Of a stretch of 64,000 bases of DNA, positions 12,256 through 24,198 are shown one piece after another. The position numbers were made by a program, and so were the translations under genes. The DNA comes from Podarcis raffonei (lineage: Eukaryota > Chordata > Lepidosauria > Squamata > Lacertidae): contig NC_070618.1 in the NCBI RefSeq assembly GCF_027172205.1, forward strand, positions 8,748,001 through 8,812,000, in the 5' to 3' direction. Position 1 is the first letter of the stretch, and the number at the start of each line of letters is the position of its first letter. The notes under the pieces were generated by a model that was not told the DNA's origin, did no database searches, and saw only the letters and a list, made by a program, of their open reading frames with translations.

Positions 12256-12682
12256 ATCCCAGTAGTGATGTATGGAAGTGAGAGCTGGACCATAAAGAGG
12301 GCTGATCGCCGAAGAATTGATGCTTTTGAATTCTGGTGCTGGAGGAGATTCTTGAGAGTCCCATGGACTGCAAGAAGATCAGACCTCTCCATTCTGAAGG
12401 AAATCAGCCCTGAGTGCTCACTGGAGGGACAGATCCTGAAGCTGAGGCTCCAAGACCTTGGCCACCTCATGAGAAGAGAAGACTCCCTGGAAAAGACCCT
12501 GATGTTGGGAAAGATGGAAGGCACAAGGAGAAGGGGACGACAGAAGGTGAGATGGTTGGACAGTGTTCTCGAAGCTACAAACATGAGTCTGACCAAACTG
12601 CGGGAGGCAGTGGAAGACAGGAGTGCCTGGCGTGCTCTGGTCCATGGGGTCACGAAGAGTCAGACATGACTAAACGACTAAA

Positions 12683-12685
<3 letters not shown>
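12256..12685 (+). mobile_element. Bov-B LINE 3' end
   Basis: Encodes an uninterrupted 130-residue C-terminal piece of the Bov-B (RTE clade) protein (SESWTIK, FWCWRRFLRVPW, HLMRREDSLEKTLMLG, WRALVHGVTKSQT), ending cgactaaac plus (ACT)n. 5'-truncated. Bov-B is known from squamates and ruminants through horizontal transfer. It lies between the two convergent lectin genes. Confidence 0.9.
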
Positions 12686-12726
<41 letters not shown>

Positions 12727-12880
12727 ATTTATTACTTGTACCCTGCCCATCTTACAGGGTTGCCCCAGCCACTGTGGGACACTTCCAACAGAATATAAAA
12801 TAACATAGCAAAACATCAAACATTTAAAACTTCCCAATACAGTGCTGCCTTCAAAACATCAAACATTAAAAACTTCAGGT
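12686..12880 (-). mobile_element. (ACT)n plus L2-type LINE 3' end
   Basis: A 42-bp ACT repeat joins a minus-strand L2 tail (tttattacttgtaccctgcc, gttgccccagccact). The two LINE tails abut at the microsatellite. Confidence 0.65.
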
Positions 12881-13365
12881 GTGTACAGTCATATAAATGT
12901 TTAAGTCTTCAGATGCAAGTTGCATTACAATAATTAGCATGTTTTGCTAACACAGGAGGCCGTTATTTGGTAATCTTCCAAAACAGTAGTGGTTTTTGGA
13001 CAAATGAAGGACTCCCCCTCCAACAGCAGAAGAAAATGTTCTGTCTCGAAATATAGGAAGTTCTGCGTTGAGCGGTTAGGAGAAGTGGATATTGAGGTTT
13101 TATTGCATGACTGGTCTCAGGAAAGGGATATAGTCTTGTTCTCTAAACTCCCTGAACCCTCTTTTCTGAGTAGAAGAAAGTATCTTTCACATGTGGCAAG
13201 GCAAGAGAGATCATCTGACCAACAAGCAAGAGGGGGAATTGTTTGAGACTTCCAGTGTGGCAAGAAAGGGAAGATCAAAAGACACAAGCAGATTTACACA
13301 CTCGCGGCTCATTTATGTCAATGCAGAAGTGCAACTGGAAGTTTACCGTCCGTGCATAAGACAAG

Positions 13366-13654
13366 CTTTTTTCCATTAAAAATTAGTTTTAAAATTGGGG
13401 GTCATCTTAAACATGGAGAGTGCATAGGGGGGACATGGGATTGGCTGCTGCTGTGAGCCGGAGATTGTCAGCGGCTATTGGGCATGTTATTGGTGGCTGT
13501 GGCGAGGGCTGGTGTTGATTGGCTGTCGCTGTGGCAATTGGGCGGGCAATTGGCGGATTCTGCTCTGCTGGCGAGGGGACAGACGATCTCCCCCCATTTT
13601 CTTAATTTGGAGTCCCTCAAAATAAGGGCCGTCTTATACACTGAAAAATACGGT
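13366..13654. mobile_element. MITE related to the ccgtattttt family
   Basis: Ends in cttatacactgaaaaatacggta and starts with a decayed inverted counterpart (cataagacaagc). The interior is GC-rich. Lies just past the 3' end of CLEC5A-like copy 2. Confidence 0.5.
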
Positions 13655-13808
13655 ATTTGCAGTGTTTATTGGGCCACTCATATATTTGGCTGGATAAAAG
13701 TCTTCACGTGTGAGAGAACACGCCTCCCTTTCCAGGTCCAAAGTTCCTTAGCAGAGTGAAGAGTCTTAATTCCACATTGCTGAGAATCTCCCATACAGAG
13801 GAGAGCGA

Positions 13809-16800
13809 CTATGCCTTCTCCTCACAAATCCAGCGGTTTACTACGGAGCAAGGTGCTGAAGTGACAAGGTGTAATCCAAGCACAGCACAGTCATAAATTC
13901 TACTTCTGATATTCAATCTGTGAAGGGAAGAGAAGTGAAAATTAGCAGGTTCAGTCGGTAGAGCATGTGGCTCTGAATCTTGGGGCTGGGGTTCAAGTCC
14001 CAAGCTGGGCAAAAGATCCCTTCATTGCAGGATTTTGGACTAGATGGCCCTTGTGGTCTCTTCCATCTCTATGATTCTACGATTCTATACTTCTGCAAGT
14101 TGTTAGCCTCAGTCGCCGCTTGGGAGACTGCCGCGCTCCTGTCTGCGTGGTCCCTTTCACTGTCACCTTGCACAGAACTTGCTGAGCCAAAGAAGGCAGG
14201 ACAGCTGATGGCAGATCAACATGGCTGAGGTAACCCAGTCAAATGGGTAGGGTATAAATATATGTTTTGTTTTTATTAAAAAATGTGGGGCCTTTTGCTA
14301 TCCCTGGTCCCACCTAGGTGCCAGGATTTTGGAAGTCCAAAACTGGTAACTTGAATACAGTGGTACCTCGGGTTAAGTACTTAATTCGTTCCGGAGTTCC
14401 GTTCTTAACCTGAAACTGTTCTTAACCTAAAGCACCACTTTAGCTAATGGGGCCTCCTGCTGCCTCCGGATCACGATTTCTGTTCTCATCCTGAAGCAAA
14501 GTTCTTAACCCGAGGTAATATTTATGGGTTAGCGGAGTCTGTAACCTGAAGCGTATGTAACCCGAGGTACCACTGTACTGTGCTCTACAGCACCTGTATC
14601 CTATAGTGTCTGAACAAAAATTGTTACCACCTGCAGGGCCGGCACACTCATGAGGCAAGTTGGTGGCAACTGCCTCAGGCAGCAGGACCCACAGGGGCAG
14701 TGGATCTCAACAGAGATCTTTTATTTCTCGCTTGTTCCTGATGCAGATCTTCACTCACCCCTTCTTCCCTGGTGAGGAAGGGAGACACTATTTTGTGGTT
14801 TGCCTCAGGTGCCAAAATGTCTTGGGCCGCCCCTGATGAACACTGGCCATGATATTGTTTGCAGGGACAGGATGTGTTCAGTAGATGCCCCCAGCATCTC
14901 TCCCAAATGCCTAAGTGGACATGCTACTTAGAAGTGCTCATTACAGTGGTACCTCGGGTTACGAACTTAATTCGTCCCAGAGATCTGTTCTTGACCCGAA
15001 ACTGTTCTTAACCTGAGGCGCGCTTTCACTAATGGGGCCTCCCACTGCTGGCATGCGATTTCCGTTCTCATTCTGGGGCAAAGTTTGCAACCCGAAGCAA
15101 CTACTTCCGGGTTAGCGGAGTTTGTAATCTGAAGCATTTGTAACCTGAAGAGTTTGTAACCCAAGGTACCACTGTATACTATTAGCACTCTGAAGAATGG
15201 GCACGATAATTTCCCTGTTGCATACACACATATTGACAGGATCCCCAGAGGCGACGTTATGAGACCTATCCTCCACACTGCCATTTTTTAAAAAAGCTGA
15301 CCGTCTCTTGTGCTTCATCGTTATCCTTGTAACAGCCACGTAAGGTGGGTGAGTGTTATAGTCCACATGTTGCAACAGTGGTACCTCGGTTCTCAAACGT
15401 CTCCGTTGATGAACGTTCCGGAACCTGAACACCAAAAACCCAGAAGTAAACGCTTCCGTTTTCAAATGCGCCTTGGAAGTTGAACAGCTTCCACTGCATT
15501 CCCCCCCCCCAATTTTCTCAATTCCATTTGCAGACAGCCCTTTGCGCCTCAGTTTTCAAACATTTCAGAACTCAAACTGTCTTCCGGAACGGATTACGTT
15601 CAAGAACCGAGGTATCACTATAAGGCAGCGGCGTAGCGTGGGTTGTCAGCACCCGGGGCAAGGCAAGTAATTTGCGCCCCCTAACCCGGGGCAAGGCAAG
15701 TAATTTGCGCCCCCTAACCCGTGGATTTGCGCCCCCTAACCCTACAAATCTATGCCTATGAATGATGGTCCCTCTCTCTCTCTCTTTCTCATATTCCAAT
15801 TGATTCCCATTTCCGCCGATCAATCCCCGAAGCTCTCACCCAGCGAAATTCGTGCGTAATTACGCTTCGCCATCCCTAATCCTGCCGCTTCCACCGGGAA
15901 ATCATGACGGTGCGTTTCTCCTCTCCAAACTTTCCCCGGCCCTTTGCCGGCCGGTGCAGCCCTTTTGGCTACGAGCTCCCCTCCTTCTCTGCCCGCTTCC
16001 GACCCCACCTCCCCGTCCAGCCTCCCTACCTCCTGAAAAAAGGCGCCGGCGCCAAGCAGGACACCCCCGCGGCCATCGGAGAGAGGCGGGGCCGAGGGAG
16101 GCAAGCCAATGGGCGAGGCGGGGGTAGGTGGCCACGGGGGTGGGCGCTGCCGCAGTCCTCGGGTGGGCAAGGTAGGAGCAGGCGGAGGCTGGCCGGCCGC
16201 TCTGACAATAGGGGTGGGCCGAGGGCACGACGCGGCTGGGCCCTCTGGACTCGCGCCCCCCCCAGATGTTGCGCCCGGTGCGGCTGGCACCCCTGGCACC
16301 CCCCACGCTACGCCACTGCTATAAGGGGGAAAGAAAGCTGAGTAACAGAGGCTTTCCTCCCCATCACTTTGTGACAAACAATAAATGACCAGAATGATAA
16401 TAAACATACACGTCAGGGTCATACGCTCTGTTGTCAATCCATCTCCACAATCCCTTGGAACCTTGCTGTGTTAAGCCAATGAAATACTCAAAATGGTTTG
16501 TTCTGTTGAACAGGAACATCTGGATAGGAGGCATTTGCAGAAGAGGTAAGAGAAAACACAGTGAAATCCAAGAGCTCTGATATGGGAATGCAATGCAGTA
16601 ATGGGGGGCAGGGCAGTGGTGGTTCTTGTCTTTAGCAAGGATGTCTTCTGGTTTTGGGGTGTGATAGGAATTTTGAGGTCTTAGATATATGGTAATGTTC
16701 ATAACCGCACATACATAGATCAGCACAGGAAGACCGACCTGAAGCCATTTTGATTCCTAAACTGAGCAAATGTTTTCTCTGCAAGGTCAAAGTGGAAAAG

Positions 16801-19800
16801 CCTCCCCATTGTCTTTTCCTTCACAAATCCTGTCTTAAGGGTATGTCTGTGTTTGAATAGGGTGTGAGCCTGTGACCTGGCCCAGGAACTAAGTATTTAT
16901 CACTACAAAAGAATGGCCAGGCTCCCCAGGCAATCCAATCAAGTAACCTGCCAGACAGGAGATAAACAAGGACAAGAGAAAAACAACATTTAAATTTGTG
17001 TTTAGACTGCCTTTTTCTGTGATGTATATATGATGTTTCTGGGGGTGGTCTTGATCTACAGGGTGGCAATTTCAAAAGTCTTTATAAGGCCTTGCACAAT
17101 ATTTTTCTGGATCCTCCTCCTTTCCTGTGTGTGAGGGGAGCACCCTGTTGCAACGGATCAATAAAGATCAAGCTTACTAGCTGCTTTGCTTCTCAATATT
17201 CTCTGGTTGGCCTCTGTTATTTTCTCCTACCAATAGGGAACCTATGTTATGGACTCTATATGAGCTCTTGGATACCCCATAAGGGAAAAGGGCAATTTTT
17301 GTTTACAACAGGGGGTCCTTGGGCAAGCAGCGTAGTGTGGTTTTCCACAAGCCACATCCACACCTAGACCCTTAAGTGTCCCTATTTTCCAGGGACAGTC
17401 CTAGATTTACAGAAGCTGTCCCAGTTTCTGATTTGAACCCAGAATGTCCTGCTTTTTATTGGAGAAATGTCGGAGGGTATGGAGTTATCTGACCCCTGAG
17501 CCATCTGAAGGCAGCCTTGTATAAGGAAGGTTTTTTTTAAAAAAAAAAGTTTAATGTTTTATTATGTTTTTATATATCTTAGAAGCTGCCCAGAGTGACT
17601 GGAGCATCCCAGTCAGATAGGCAGGGTTTCAAATAGTAAAATTAATATTATGGAATAGGACGTCCCTATTTTCACTGGAAAAAGGTTGGACTGTATGCAC
17701 ACCACACATTTAAAGCACCATGATACCACTTTAAACAGTCATGGCTTTCCTCAAAGAATTCTGGGAGCTGTAGTTTCTTAAAGGTGCTGAGTATTGTTAA
17801 AGGTAAAGGGACCCCTGACCATTAAGTCCAGTCGCGGATGACTCTGGGGTTGCAGTGCTCATCTCGTTTTACTGGCTGAGGGAGCCTGTGTTTGTCCGCA
17901 GACAGTTTTTCCAGGTCATGTGGCCAGCATGACTAAGCCGCTTCTGGCGAACCAGAGCAGCGCACGAAAACACCGTTTAGCTTCCTGCCGGAGGGGTACC
18001 TATTTATCTACTTGCACTTGACATGCTTTCAAACTGCTAGGTGGGCAGGAGCAGGGACCGAGCAATGGGAGCTCACCCCATTGCAGGGATTCAAACCGCC
18101 AACCTTCTGACTGGCAAGCCCTAGGCTCTGTGGTTTAGACCACGGCATCACTGAGTGTTGTTAGGAGACCCCCTGTGGGTTAAACTACGCCGGCCAATAA
18201 AGCGAGATGAGCGCCGCAACCCCAGAGTCGGCCACAACTGGGCCTGGTGGTCAGGGATCCCTTTACCTTTACCTATTCCCCATTCTAAGCCTGGTTTAAC
18301 AGCCAAACCCTTTTTCTTCACAGGGAAAACCTTTAAAAACAAATCTAAACTATTCATGCCATTCATTCTAGTTGTGCAAATGGTACCATGTCTTGTCTAG
18401 CCCTGAAAAGTTAGCAACTGTGAACTATTTTATGAAAGCAGGCCAATAATTTGATCACAGAACACCATGCTTATTTTTTTGTTGCTTTGCAAAGCAGTCC
18501 TGTCTTCTCACCAATTCTGCTTTGTTGTTGACAACAGCAAGATGAGCATTTGATTGAGCACAGTCCTCCTGGCTGTCTTTCCATGTTTTTTCTTCGGCAG
18601 AAAAGAAGTAGCATTTGCCAGCATAAAGTACCCATCTTATGGGGCAGCCTGTAGAAGTTAGGAGGAACAGGAGACGACTGGATTTAATATATACAAAGGA
18701 GCAGAAATTCCCATTTCCCCCATGAGCTGTTTTTATTACATACCATCTTTTACTCCTGATGGGGTGAGAATGGGGTCTCCTTGGAAGAAGATCTGTGAAG
18801 CTGAATGAAAACGACTCATAAGAACCTGTGAACTCAGCACATTTATTACCCGAACAGAGGGAGTCAACTACGTTAGTCAAAAAAACAACGTTTTAAATGC
18901 AACACCAGATGGCACTGTAGAGCACAAAACTTTCTATGAGATTTTACATAGCGTTTTTTCTTTTATAGTGATTTAATTTATGACTTATTTATAGCGTTTT
19001 TTCCACTGTGTGTAGATCCACCCAAGGATGTTTCAGAGCAGTACATTTCAGATTTTCTGCTTTAAGTGAATGCTTTCCACCTTGGCCAAAGAACCCCTAC
19101 AAGTTACAGAGGATGATGGGACATCCTTTAGGGCAAACACTCAGTCATCCAAGGGATTTTCAGGCAGACACACACCATACATTTAAAGCACATGACTACC
19201 CTCTAAGCTGAGGCTCCAGTACTATGGCCACCTCATGAGAAGAGAAGACTCCCTGGAAAAGACCCTGATGTTGGGAAAGATGGAGGGCGCAAGGAGAAGG
19301 GGACAACAGAGGACGAGATGGTTGGACAGTGTTCTCGAAGCTACCAGCATGAGTTTGAGGAAACTGCGGGAGGCAGTGGAAGACAGGTGTGCCTGGCCTG
19401 CTCTGGTCCATGGGGTCACGAAGTGTCGGACACGACTAAACGACTAAACAACAACAACCCTCAAAGAATCCTGGGAACCTTCGTTTGTTAAGGGTACTGG
19501 GAATTGTAGGTCTTTGAGGGGGAAACTGCAGTTCCCAGAATACGTGTGTGTGTGTGTGGGGGGGAGAAGTCACAGGATTTAAATGTATGTTGGATGTCTG
19601 GTGCGAATCTGCTCCATATTTGCTGGTCCTCACCATTGCCCACATGAAATGGGAAAGTACCCTTGAATCAACATTGTATATTTGTCCTGGTCTGGTGCAT
19701 GGAATGCATGTTGTTTTGTAGTGGTGTGATGTGTGCTCATACTGTATCGCGAAGGCCATTGTCTATAAACATTGTCTATGCTGTGTGCTGTTGTCCCCTC

Positions 19801-22800
19801 CCCTCATTTACTACTACACCCCCCCCGATGCTCTAGATACCTGAAGCCCATTGTGGGCTTGCACAGGTATGTATTTTAAAATAAAATAAAATAAAACATT
19901 TCGCCTGTGAAATGGTGTAATAAACAAAACCATTATTTCCAAGTATGTTTGAAAGTGGGAAAGACAGAGGCAATTTTAAAATTGTGTATGCTTAATTGGG
20001 TATTATTCCTGAACTAAGTGGTGGTTTTTCTTTGCTTTTCTCTACCCTAAAAGTCAGTTAAAGTCAGTTACACCTCACCTCAGTTGCTGATACTCTGTTG
20101 TTTTATTCTTATTGCTTTTACTCATTGGGGTTATTCTTCTTCTAGTGTTTAAATTGTTTTTATTAATGATTGGAAAATCACCCTGGGAGCATTTTTTAAA
20201 ATTTATTTTTCCTGAAGCTGCAGGACAGAAACTTATTTGTTCGTAAGTAAATATCCTCTGGCAGGGGAGCTGGATCTTCCTCACAAAGCGACACTCATGA
20301 GGCAGAAGTTGGTAGCTCTCTGATAAATCGCATGACAAACCACCAGTGGCAACAGCCTGTCCTGCGCTTCCTTTGGAAACACCAGACATTTGGTTAATGA
20401 AGTCATGAAAACTTCAGTTTTTCAGGAAGTAGGACTTTCGCTGCCATGGGTTTGTTGTGCAATGTGAGCCAAAGTTAAGTAATAGCTCTGTGCTGCTGAT
20501 AAAATCGCCTTCCTGCCCTCCCACTCCTCAGAGACTGAGTCTCCACACATATGAGAACAGGGAAGGCTCAAGAAATTTTGCTGCCTGAGGCAAAGGTCAA
20601 GATGGCCACCCCCAGTGCTTTTTTTCAAAAAAAAATACTGCATTTTTTGCTCTATAAGACTCACTTTTTCCCTCCTAAAAAGTAAAGGGAAATGTGTGTG
20701 CGTCTTATGGAGCGAATGCAGGCTGCACAGCTATCCCTTTCACTGTTCAGCGATCCCTCTTGCTGTTCTGGCTTCGGAGATTCAGAATATTTTTTTTCTT
20801 CTTTTCCTCCACCAAAAACTAGGTGTGTCTTGTGGTCTGGTGCATCTTATAGAGCGAAAAATACGGTATGTTTAGGAGTACTTTCATTTTGACTCAAGAA
20901 AACCACCATTTTATAGTTCAAATCGGGGGAAATAAATACAGTAAATGGACAAAAGTACGAAGATTCGCAAAATGTTTAGGGGTATGCGCACCCCTGCGTC
21001 CCCACAGAAAAAAGCACTGGCCACCCCCACCCCCAGTTTCACATACAGAAGCCGACTGAACTGGTAGTTGAATCTTAGGCAGTGTACACAACATATATTT
21101 AGAACACATGGCTTCCTCACTCCCAAGAATCCTGGGAAATGTAGTTTTCCTCTCACAGAGCTACACCCTTAACAAACTACACTTCCAGTGGTTCTTTAAG
21201 CGTAGTAGTGTGCTTTAAGTGTATGGTGTTCTATGCAGCCGTAGTTCAGGACTAGCAATGGGACAATGGCCTCCATCACACAACTGAAGCCTAAGTTAGG
21301 GTACCCAGGGCAGACCATGTGGAACCCACAGAACCGTCCTCTTAACACTTGGGCACTGCTCCTCACCCCCAGTGCCCGCTCTGCCCGAGAATGAGTGCAG
21401 CTCTGTGGAGAGTCAAAAGAAGTTCAAGCAGAGGAGAAGTTCAGAGATGATGGGTTCTTTTCACCCAGAAAATCCTGTCATAAGTCAGATAAATTAGGGA
21501 TTTATACAATTTTGTAGCATGCAGAGAATAGCATCTATAGAGAAGACAGAGATTGTAGCTGAGGGAAGTCAGGGAGGGTGGGGTGGGGTGATTGTTTTAT
21601 GGGGGGAGGGGGGAAATGGGGGGAATTAAGGATGATATGTTTTAAGATAATATGTTTTGTTTAAATTCCTAATAAAAATATTTAAAATAAAAAAACAGAA
21701 AATCCTGTCATCATTTCTTAATGCAATCTGATGACAGTTTGCATTAATCTCAAAAGACAGTAAGAAGAGCTTATTTTCATTCCTGGTGCAGTCACACTCA
21801 CCCCTTTTACCATTTTCCAAACTGTTTTGGTACATTTCTTTATCTTTTTTAAAAAGCTGTTTGATCAGAGGCAACAATAGGACAAAACAATTTGGTACAA
21901 CCCATCAGGGCTAGGGCAAGGTTTCTTTATAGGCCAGCAGAGATAATTCCCCAAGCAGCCGCATATTATAGGATCAAGAGTTGGCCAGAATGTCCCCCCC
22001 CCTCAATTTACTTTTTAATTTCAGTAATTTAAAAATCACATTGCTGTGTCCAGGGCTTTTTTCTGCCAGAAATCACTGGAACTCAGTTCCAGCACCTCTC
22101 AGGTGGGTGCCATTGCCATTCTAAGAGAACGAGGGAGGTGTTCACAGTGAGTTCCAGCACCCCCTTTTCTAGAAAAATAGAATTGCCTATGTCCCACATT
22201 AGTTTCCTGGGCATCTAATACAGATTAGAATCCCCATTTTATCCATAAGAGAACAAATCTCAAAGTCCAGACATATGGCCCTTGAATATCTTCCCCATGT
22301 CAGTTTAAGGAGGGAGGATTTTCACGAGAAAAAATTATATGGTGGTGGGACTAAAAGGCCAAGCCCTCCTTAATTCTGGATAATGGTATAGTTTAGACCG
22401 TAAAGGGGCTTTCAAACTGCTGTGCTGTGCTTTGAAGTCCCAACAATCAGTACTTCAAAGTGCAGCATCACCTGACGTCATCCCCTGACAGGGGATGGGG
22501 AGACAAGGAACTGGACCTGCTGGCCAATAATGATTCACCACCCCTGTCTTAGGGGTAGCTGATGTGCTGCTCTCCAAATGTTGCTGGACTACAGCTCCCA
22601 TCAGCCTTAGCCAGCATGACCAATGGACAGAGATCATGGGAGTTGTAGTCCAACACCATCTGGAGGGCACAACACCATTTATTATAGGTAAACTGCACTA
22701 TCCTTTGATTCCAATTTTGATTTGCAATGTTGCTTTCAAATTGCAAGCTGTTTATGCTCTTTGTCTTTGATAACTGCTTGATTTTATTTCAAAAATCCTA

Positions 22801-22986
22801 AACGAAGGTTTGCAATAATAAAAAAGAGCAAACTAACTCTTTGCAAATGGCAGTCAGGTCAGCCAAAGCAGACTCTACTCAAAGTTTACATTCAGCATGA
22901 TACTCACCATAGAGAAGGAACAGTGAAGTGCCTATTAGCTTAATAACTAAGAGAATCATGAGTGGAACTATGCAATCCCACTTCAT
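13809..22986 (-). CDS. CLEC5A: CLEC5A-like C-type lectin, copy 2 (complete, 163 aa)
   Basis: Complete five-exon gene on the minus strand: 22986-22908 (ATG), 18800-18744, 18648-18512, 16519-16410, 13917-13809 (TAG). Exons total 492 nt, in frame, phases 1,1,0,2. Exon 1 encodes a very short cytoplasmic end and a membrane segment with a central lysine (residue 16, MILLVIKLIGTSLFLLY), the hallmark of DAP12-coupled CLEC5A. Exon 2 is a 57-nt stalk starting SQIF, the same size and phase as in copy 1. Exons 3-5 form the lectin domain, with the long-form pair (CPIRW and GKCYFF) and the four canonical cysteines (DCAQ, DCAVLG, PCSV, ICEEK). WRWIDN replaces a WND calcium motif, so calcium-dependent sugar binding is unlikely. 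The intron between exons 2 and 3 is only 95 nt. The gene is convergent with copy 1 and shorter than human CLEC5A (188 aa) because it lacks the extra stalk exon. It is probably expressed in myeloid cells, by analogy. Confidence 0.9.
13945..14095 (+). mobile_element. tRNA-derived SINE, second family
   Basis: The tRNA-like head (gttcagtcggtagagca, gggttcaagtccc) is followed by ggactagatggccc and a tgattctacgattctat tail. It lies 28 bp upstream of the acceptor of the last exon of CLEC5A-like copy 2 and lacks a clean tRNA fold. Confidence 0.75.
14358..14575. mobile_element. Mariner-like MITE (cagtggtacctc family)
   Basis: Paired ends cagtggtacctcgggtta / taacccgaggtaccactg with TA on both sides. 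In an intron of CLEC5A-like copy 2. Confidence 0.8.
14634..14836. repeat. Probable hAT MITE
   Basis: Ends cagggccggc / ggccgcccctg with gcctcagg motifs near each side. The target duplication is not clear. Confidence 0.45.
14944..15174. mobile_element. Mariner-like MITE (cagtggtacctc family)
   Basis: Diverged copy flanked by TA, 370 bp from the copy at 14358 in the same intron. Confidence 0.8.
15376..15620. mobile_element. Mariner-like MITE, variant with cagtggtacctcggtt ends
   Basis: Ends cagtggtacctcggttctc / gaaccgaggtatcacta. The interior differs from the main family (ccggaac, tcaaacgt, gcgcc). The same variant occurs at 27931-28537 and 45367-45604. A hAT element is inserted at its right end. 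Confidence 0.75.
15626..16318. mobile_element. 693-bp CpG-rich hAT element
   Basis: Inverted ends cagcggcgtagcgtggg / cccacgctacgccactg, flanked by the perfect 8-bp duplication ctataagg (15618-15625, 16319-16326). The interior has a direct repeat of ggcaaggcaagtaatttgcg (about 15656-15710) and a very GC/CpG-rich middle. It lies in the last intron of CLEC5A-like copy 2, 92 bp from an exon. Long open frames over it reflect GC content, not genes. Confidence 0.85.
17503..17650 (+). mobile_element. L2-type LINE 3' end
   Basis: Short plus-strand tail (catctgaaggcagcc, gctgcccagagtg, aatattatgg) in an intron of CLEC5A-like copy 2. Confidence 0.65.
17799..18150 (-). mobile_element. Sauria-type SINE
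   Basis: Full-length minus copy between ctgagtattgtt (17787-17798) and ctgagtgttgtt (18151-18162). It splits a MITE whose halves read ttctgggagctgtagttt and gttaggagacccc. Confidence 0.85.
18172..18276 (+). mobile_element. Sauria-type SINE with internal deletion
   Basis: The head (gtgggttaaac) is joined directly to the last 80 bp (ggccaataaagcgagatgag), with about 240 bp of the body missing. It lies 20 bp past the neighbouring copy, in opposite orientation. Confidence 0.75.
19205..19456 (+). mobile_element. Bov-B LINE 3' end
   Basis: 250 bp encoding MRREDSLEKTLMLGKMEG through VHGVTKCRTRLND, ending cgactaaacaacaac. In intron 1 of CLEC5A-like copy 2. Confidence 0.88.
20638..20866. mobile_element. 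MITE, ccgtattttt(c)gctcta family
   Basis: Inverted ends actgcattttttgctctata / tatagagcgaaaaatacggt, with a central cactgttcag stem. Related copies are at 36070-36328 and, enlarged, at 34383-35247. Confidence 0.7.
21246..22050. other. No gene seen; low-complexity intron sequence
   Basis: Part of intron 1 of CLEC5A-like copy 2. A G-rich run (about 21560-21625) and A/T runs, including an aataaaaatatttaaaataaaaaa stretch that may be an old LINE tail. Nothing else recognised. Confidence 0.45.
22050..22190. repeat. MITE, ttccagcacc family
   Basis: Carries ggaactcagttccagcacc, cattgccattctaagagaac and gtgagttccagcacccc. The same family recurs at 24120-24830 (split by a nested insertion) and 33178-33297. 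Confidence 0.6.
22480..22672. repeat. hAT-type MITE (ctacagctcccatcag)
   Basis: Palindromic arrangement of ctccaaatgttgctggacta and tagtccaacaccatctggag around a short centre, a pattern widespread in amniotes. It lies 240 bp after exon 1 of CLEC5A-like copy 2. Confidence 0.65.
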
Positions 22987-23018
22987 TTCCCCCAGCAAGC
23001 TAGCCACAAGAAACTTAG

Positions 23019-23024
23019 GAGGAA
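23019..23024 (+). promoter_or_regulatory. Possible PU.1/ETS site before CLEC5A-like copy 2
   Basis: GAGGAA core (aggaggaaac) 33 nt upstream of the ATG of copy 2, with a ccaca RUNX-like core nearby. PU.1 controls many myeloid lectin genes, so this would fit, but a six-base core is weak evidence. Confidence 0.2.
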
Positions 23025-23639
23025 ACCTCTGTGTACGGCACACACGTTGAAATTTTCAGGTATGTCTCCAGCACTGGCCAGATCTGAAATGTAAAAATGC
23101 CCATGATTAAAAGCCGCCAAACTATAGAGGGTTCTGGGTGCCTGAGTACCCACAAAATTTTTTGTTGTGGGTGCTCAGCACCCACACCTCAGGGCCCCGA
23201 CACAACTTTTGAGGTCTTGCAAGGCCTTGGACAATATCACCATGTCAGGGTACACAAAAAATAAGCTTACCAGAATGAAAACAGGGCTTTGTCTTCTTCC
23301 TTTGTTATTCCTGAAGAGGTGGCTGTCCCGAATGGGGCTCAGTTATGCTGTTTCTCACTACTTGGCTTTCACGGGTGTCTTGCGTCTGCTTGGAGAATGA
23401 TGACTTAAATGTTTCCTGCAGCTTCAGATGACTCGGAGGGATGCGTACACCAAGCAGCCTTCTTAGAAATGCCCATGCTGAACTTCCCCTCTTACAGACC
23501 AGTGTTTCTGTTGAGCAACTCAATGTGTGTGTGTGTATGTGTGTGTTGGAGGGGAAAGTACAGTACAGTGCTTGCAGTGGCTTAGTGCTAAAATAGGTTC
23601 AAGGCTTTGCCCCACTGAGCTAGTGGTATTAATCAGAAA

Positions 23640-24000
23640 AGGACATACAGAGAGGTGATGGATGGGTGGGAGACAGGTCAGAGAGAATTTTCCTAAGGAT
23701 GTGAGGCTGAGGGAGGGGGGAGAGTCTTCAGACGAGAGCTGGGAAGACTCACTGCTTTGTATGTGGATTGAAGATTAAGATATAATTATGACAGAGGGCT
23801 AGATATAATTTTGTGTTTTATTAGGATTACTGTTGTTGTTATTCTTCATGTTCTTTTTCTCTCTGCTTCCTCTTTTCTTCTTTTTACTCTCAATCTTTTT
23901 GTTTCCTTTCCTTTCCTTTTTGTCTTTTTGATTTTATTCGTTCAAGATATTATTTTACTGTATTGTGGAAACCTTAATAAAATCTTGCGGGGGGGGGGGA
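23640..24000 (+). mobile_element. L1-like LINE 3' untranslated end
   Basis: Pyrimidine-rich stretch with ttattttactgtattgtgg and aaccttaataaaatctt, closely like the 3' end of the L1 at 42750-44110. No coding part recognised. Confidence 0.55.
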
Positions 24001-24198
24001 GAGAAAAGGACCTGAGTCAGACCAAAAATAGAAGAAATTTAAATCAAAACAAAACACAAAAAATGATGAAAACATAAAAACTTGGCAGTAAGTAGGGTTG
24101 CCATATTTCAAAAAGTGAAAATCTGTACACAAATGTTGTGGAGCTTTTTGGGGGGGGGGCAGTTGGGCACCATTGCCATTCTAAGAGAACAAGGAAAG

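Noticed and set aside
15820-16437. 205-codon minus frame and overlapping plus frames
   Set aside because: They fall on the CpG-rich interior of a hAT element; proline/alanine/glycine-rich and without family similarity.
18455-18880. 141-codon minus frame as a single lectin exon
   Set aside because: It runs through a 95-nt intron; splice sites at 18744 and 18648 give the correct CLEC5A structure.
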